A stretch of DNA of 6,263 nucleotides. Source: JBFJVD01 sp041624375 (lineage in GTDB: Bacteria > Chloroflexota > Anaerolineae > Anaerolineales > E44-bin32). The position numbers and the translations under genes are program-made. The notes under the pieces are model-generated. The model worked only from the letters and a program-made list of their open reading frames with translations, was not told the origin of the DNA and did not search any database. Location of the stretch: assembly GCA_041624375.1 (NCBI GenBank), contig JBFJVD010000179.1:1-6263 (forward strand). The letters are read 5' to 3'. Each line of letters begins with the position of its first letter. Positions within the stretch are counted from its first letter, which is position 1. Shown here in pieces: positions 5,019 to 6,263 of this stretch.

Positions 5019-5714
5019 ATGTCCGAAGCGCTTTCCCCCAATCATCCCAACCTGCGCCTGGCTGCCGGCCGTTTACGCCGGCTCCTCTGGGTTTGGGCCG
5101 TGATCTTTGCCGGGATGGCCGTGATCACCTTCTCCGTGCATGGTCCAGGCCGTGCGCTCACCGCGCTCCCTTGGGCCGCCGGCGCCGCCCTGCTCGCGCT
5201 GCTGCATCAACCGGCGCTGCTTGCTTTCACCGCCATCCAGCTGCTGGTCTCACTCTCCGCTTTCCTGCCCGGATTTGATCAGCTTATTGGACCCGAGCCG
5301 CTCACCGCGCTGCTCAATGCCGGTTCCTTCGAATTGATCGGGCTTGCGCTCGTCCGACTCGCGCTCGTCGTGACCGCCTGGAACCAATTCCTTTTCTACC
5401 GACTGCTGTATGGGACCGCCGGGGCATCCGGGCTCAGCCCCCAACTGCCACCCATCCCGGAGGTCATCCCCAACCAAACGGCGGCGTTGGCCTTCGCTTC
5501 CGTCGGCCTCGGCGTGGCCGGCATTCTCAGCGCCCTAGCCGTTCCGGGCAGCGGCGCTGTCTTCAGCCTCGCGTCAGGGACCCTCGCGTTGGGTCTCGGC
5601 CTGGGCGTGGCCTTCTCTCCGACGGGGCGGCGCGGGTTTGCGCTCGCGGGTATTCTCCTGGGCGTTGTCTCGCTGCTGCTCGCGATCACCGCCCGCCAGG
5701 TCTTTGGGGCCTAG
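5019..5714 (+). CDS. Multi-pass membrane protein of unknown function
   Basis: This 231-residue protein is very rich in Leu, Ala, Gly and Val. About seven hydrophobic segments are visible, near residues 23-40, 46-62, 64-84, 100-126, 153-174, 178-199 and 205-227. A Pro-rich loop lies at about 138-152 (LSPQLPPIPEVIP). There is no cleavable signal peptide; the N-terminus is polar then basic (GRLRRLL before TM1). I recognise no family and see no clustered polar or charged residues in the helices that would suggest a transporter or enzyme. The frame is open from 4893, but GGAGG at 5010-5014 stands 4 nt before the ATG at 5019 and the upstream part would overlap the DUF35 gene, so 5019 is chosen. It may be co-transcribed with the thiolase pair (41-nt gap) and is closely followed by the next membrane protein (12-nt gap). 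Confidence 0.75.
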   Translation: MSEALSPNHPNLRLAAGRLRRLLWVWAVIFAGMAVITFSVHGPGRALTALPWAAGAALLALLHQPALLAFTAIQLLVSLSAFLPGFDQLIGPEPLTALLNAGSFELIGLALVRLALVVTAWNQFLFYRLLYGTAGASGLSPQLPPIPEVIPNQTAALAFASVGLGVAGILSALAVPGSGAVFSLASGTLALGLGLGVAFSPTGRRGFALAGILLGVVSLLLAITARQVFGA

Positions 5715-5718
5715 GGAG
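5714..5718 (+). promoter_or_regulatory. Ribosome binding site supporting a TTG start at 5727
   Basis: GGGAG begins on the last base of the preceding stop codon and is 8 nt before TTG at 5727-5729. No ATG or GTG occurs near enough to use this site, so TTG is the most likely initiation codon. Confidence 0.55.
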
Positions 5719-5726
5719 AAGCCAGA

Positions 5727-6263
5727 TTGACCGACGCGACCCAACCCCACGCCGTTCTGGGCACATTCCTGAAGGAGCACCGGCTTCGGCGGAATCGCCA
5801 ATGGACGGCGGTCGTGGTTGCGGGCGTGCTGCTGCTGGTCGCCCTGGTGATGATCGGTATCGGCGTGTACCGCTGGTACTTCGCCTTCAGCCGCTATGGA
5901 CCGGCCGTCGTCTGGCGCTGGTCGGCCCCCGCCCTGCTCATGGGGGGCGGGCTCGGCCTGCTGGCGTTGTTTAGCGGCGCGCTCGCCTGGCGCCGGCGGC
6001 CGCCAACGATCCGCGTCCATCGCCGCGGCCTCTCTCTGTTGCGCGGGTCTTCGATCGAGCGAGTAGAGTGGCGGGACGTGCGCCGCATTCACACCAACGC
6101 TGTACGCTACGGGCTGCCGCCACTGCCGCTCAGCCGAGAGGCTGAGATCACGCTGGAGCTGCTCGATGGCCGCCGGATCCGTCTGTCGCACATGCTCGAG
6201 GGCTTCCTGGAACTCGTCGAAACCGTGAAGCGACATGTCTACCCGGGCCTATTGGCGGAGTAC
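5727..6263 (+). CDS. Two-TM protein with soluble C-terminal domain, possibly DUF6585-like; 3' end outside window
   Basis: At least 179 codons are open to the window edge with no stop. The start is read as TTG at 5727 because of the well-placed GGGAG. After a basic N-terminal segment (KEHRLRRNRQ), residues 27-48 and 65-87 form two membrane helices joined by a short loop. From about residue 92 a soluble region follows with alternating strands: a patch IRVHRRGLSLLRGSSIERVEWRD at 95-117 in which a basic turn leads into 'W-x-D-V-x-x-I', then EITLELLDGRRIRLSHML and an amphipathic helix (FLELVETVKRHVYP). This resembles PH-like modules in membrane-anchored proteins and recalls DUF6585; that assignment is tentative. 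It probably shares a transcript with the preceding gene (12-nt gap). Function unknown. Confidence 0.62.
   Translation, partial: MTDATQPHAVLGTFLKEHRLRRNRQWTAVVVAGVLLLVALVMIGIGVYRWYFAFSRYGPAVVWRWSAPALLMGGGLGLLALFSGALAWRRRPPTIRVHRRGLSLLRGSSIERVEWRDVRRIHTNAVRYGLPPLPLSREAEITLELLDGRRIRLSHMLEGFLELVETVKRHVYPGLLAEY

Noticed and set aside
5574..6236. Open minus-strand frame of 220 codons overlapping the last two genes
   Set aside because: The Gln/Arg/Pro-rich low-complexity translation spans two plus-strand genes that have good ribosome binding sites and membrane helices.

Overview
The window reads as a compact, GC-rich bacterial chromosome segment with clear Shine-Dalgarno sites, short gaps, ATG starts and one likely TTG start. 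I see no tRNA, rRNA, CRISPR array, IS element or plasmid feature. The gene mix (a DUF58 operon end, small multi-TM proteins of unknown family, a stand-alone TerC, a CNNM/CorC protein, a thiolase/DUF35 pair and a possible DUF6585-like protein) fits an environmental Chloroflexota-like bacterium. That placement is an impression from gene content and was not tested.

Layout. (1) Positions 2-702, plus strand: the C-terminal end of a DUF58 protein overlaps by ATGA a 170-residue, about six-TM protein of unknown function. A weak hairpin lies over that gene's stop codon. (2) 805-1551, plus strand: a TerC-family membrane protein behind a perfect TATAAT -10 box. (3) 1604-2908, minus strand, convergent with TerC: a CNNM/HlyC/CorC-type transporter (DUF21, CBS pair, CorC_HlyC domain). 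(4) 2909-3060: a divergent intergenic region with a good sigma-70-type promoter, a perfect 10-bp palindrome and a small hairpin directly before a strong ribosome binding site. (5) 3061-4977, plus strand: a thiolase-superfamily protein and, 3 nt downstream, a DUF35 OB-fold protein. (6) 5019-6263, plus strand: a seven-TM-like unknown protein and a membrane-anchored protein with a soluble C-terminal domain that runs off the window. No gene-free stretch exceeds about 150 bases.

How the genes relate. TerC and CNNM/CorC proteins are both linked to divalent metal handling, and in Escherichia coli YoaE a TerC domain is fused to CBS and CorC domains, so regions 2 and 3 may form a metal-ion module. The thiolase and DUF35 genes very likely encode two subunits of one enzyme acting on acyl-CoA.

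The most interesting signal is in that pair. The thiolase has Gly89 where the nucleophilic Cys should be, but keeps the catalytic-type His334, Asn385 and His395. Its partner has Asp/Ser at all four positions where DUF35 zinc-ribbon cysteines are expected. Nucleophile loss is known in the steroid side-chain aldolase Ltp2, which also pairs with a DUF35 domain, but Ltp2-type enzymes as I remember them do not keep the His residues seen here. This may therefore be a CoA-thioester C-C lyase/ligase or acyltransferase subfamily of unknown chemistry.
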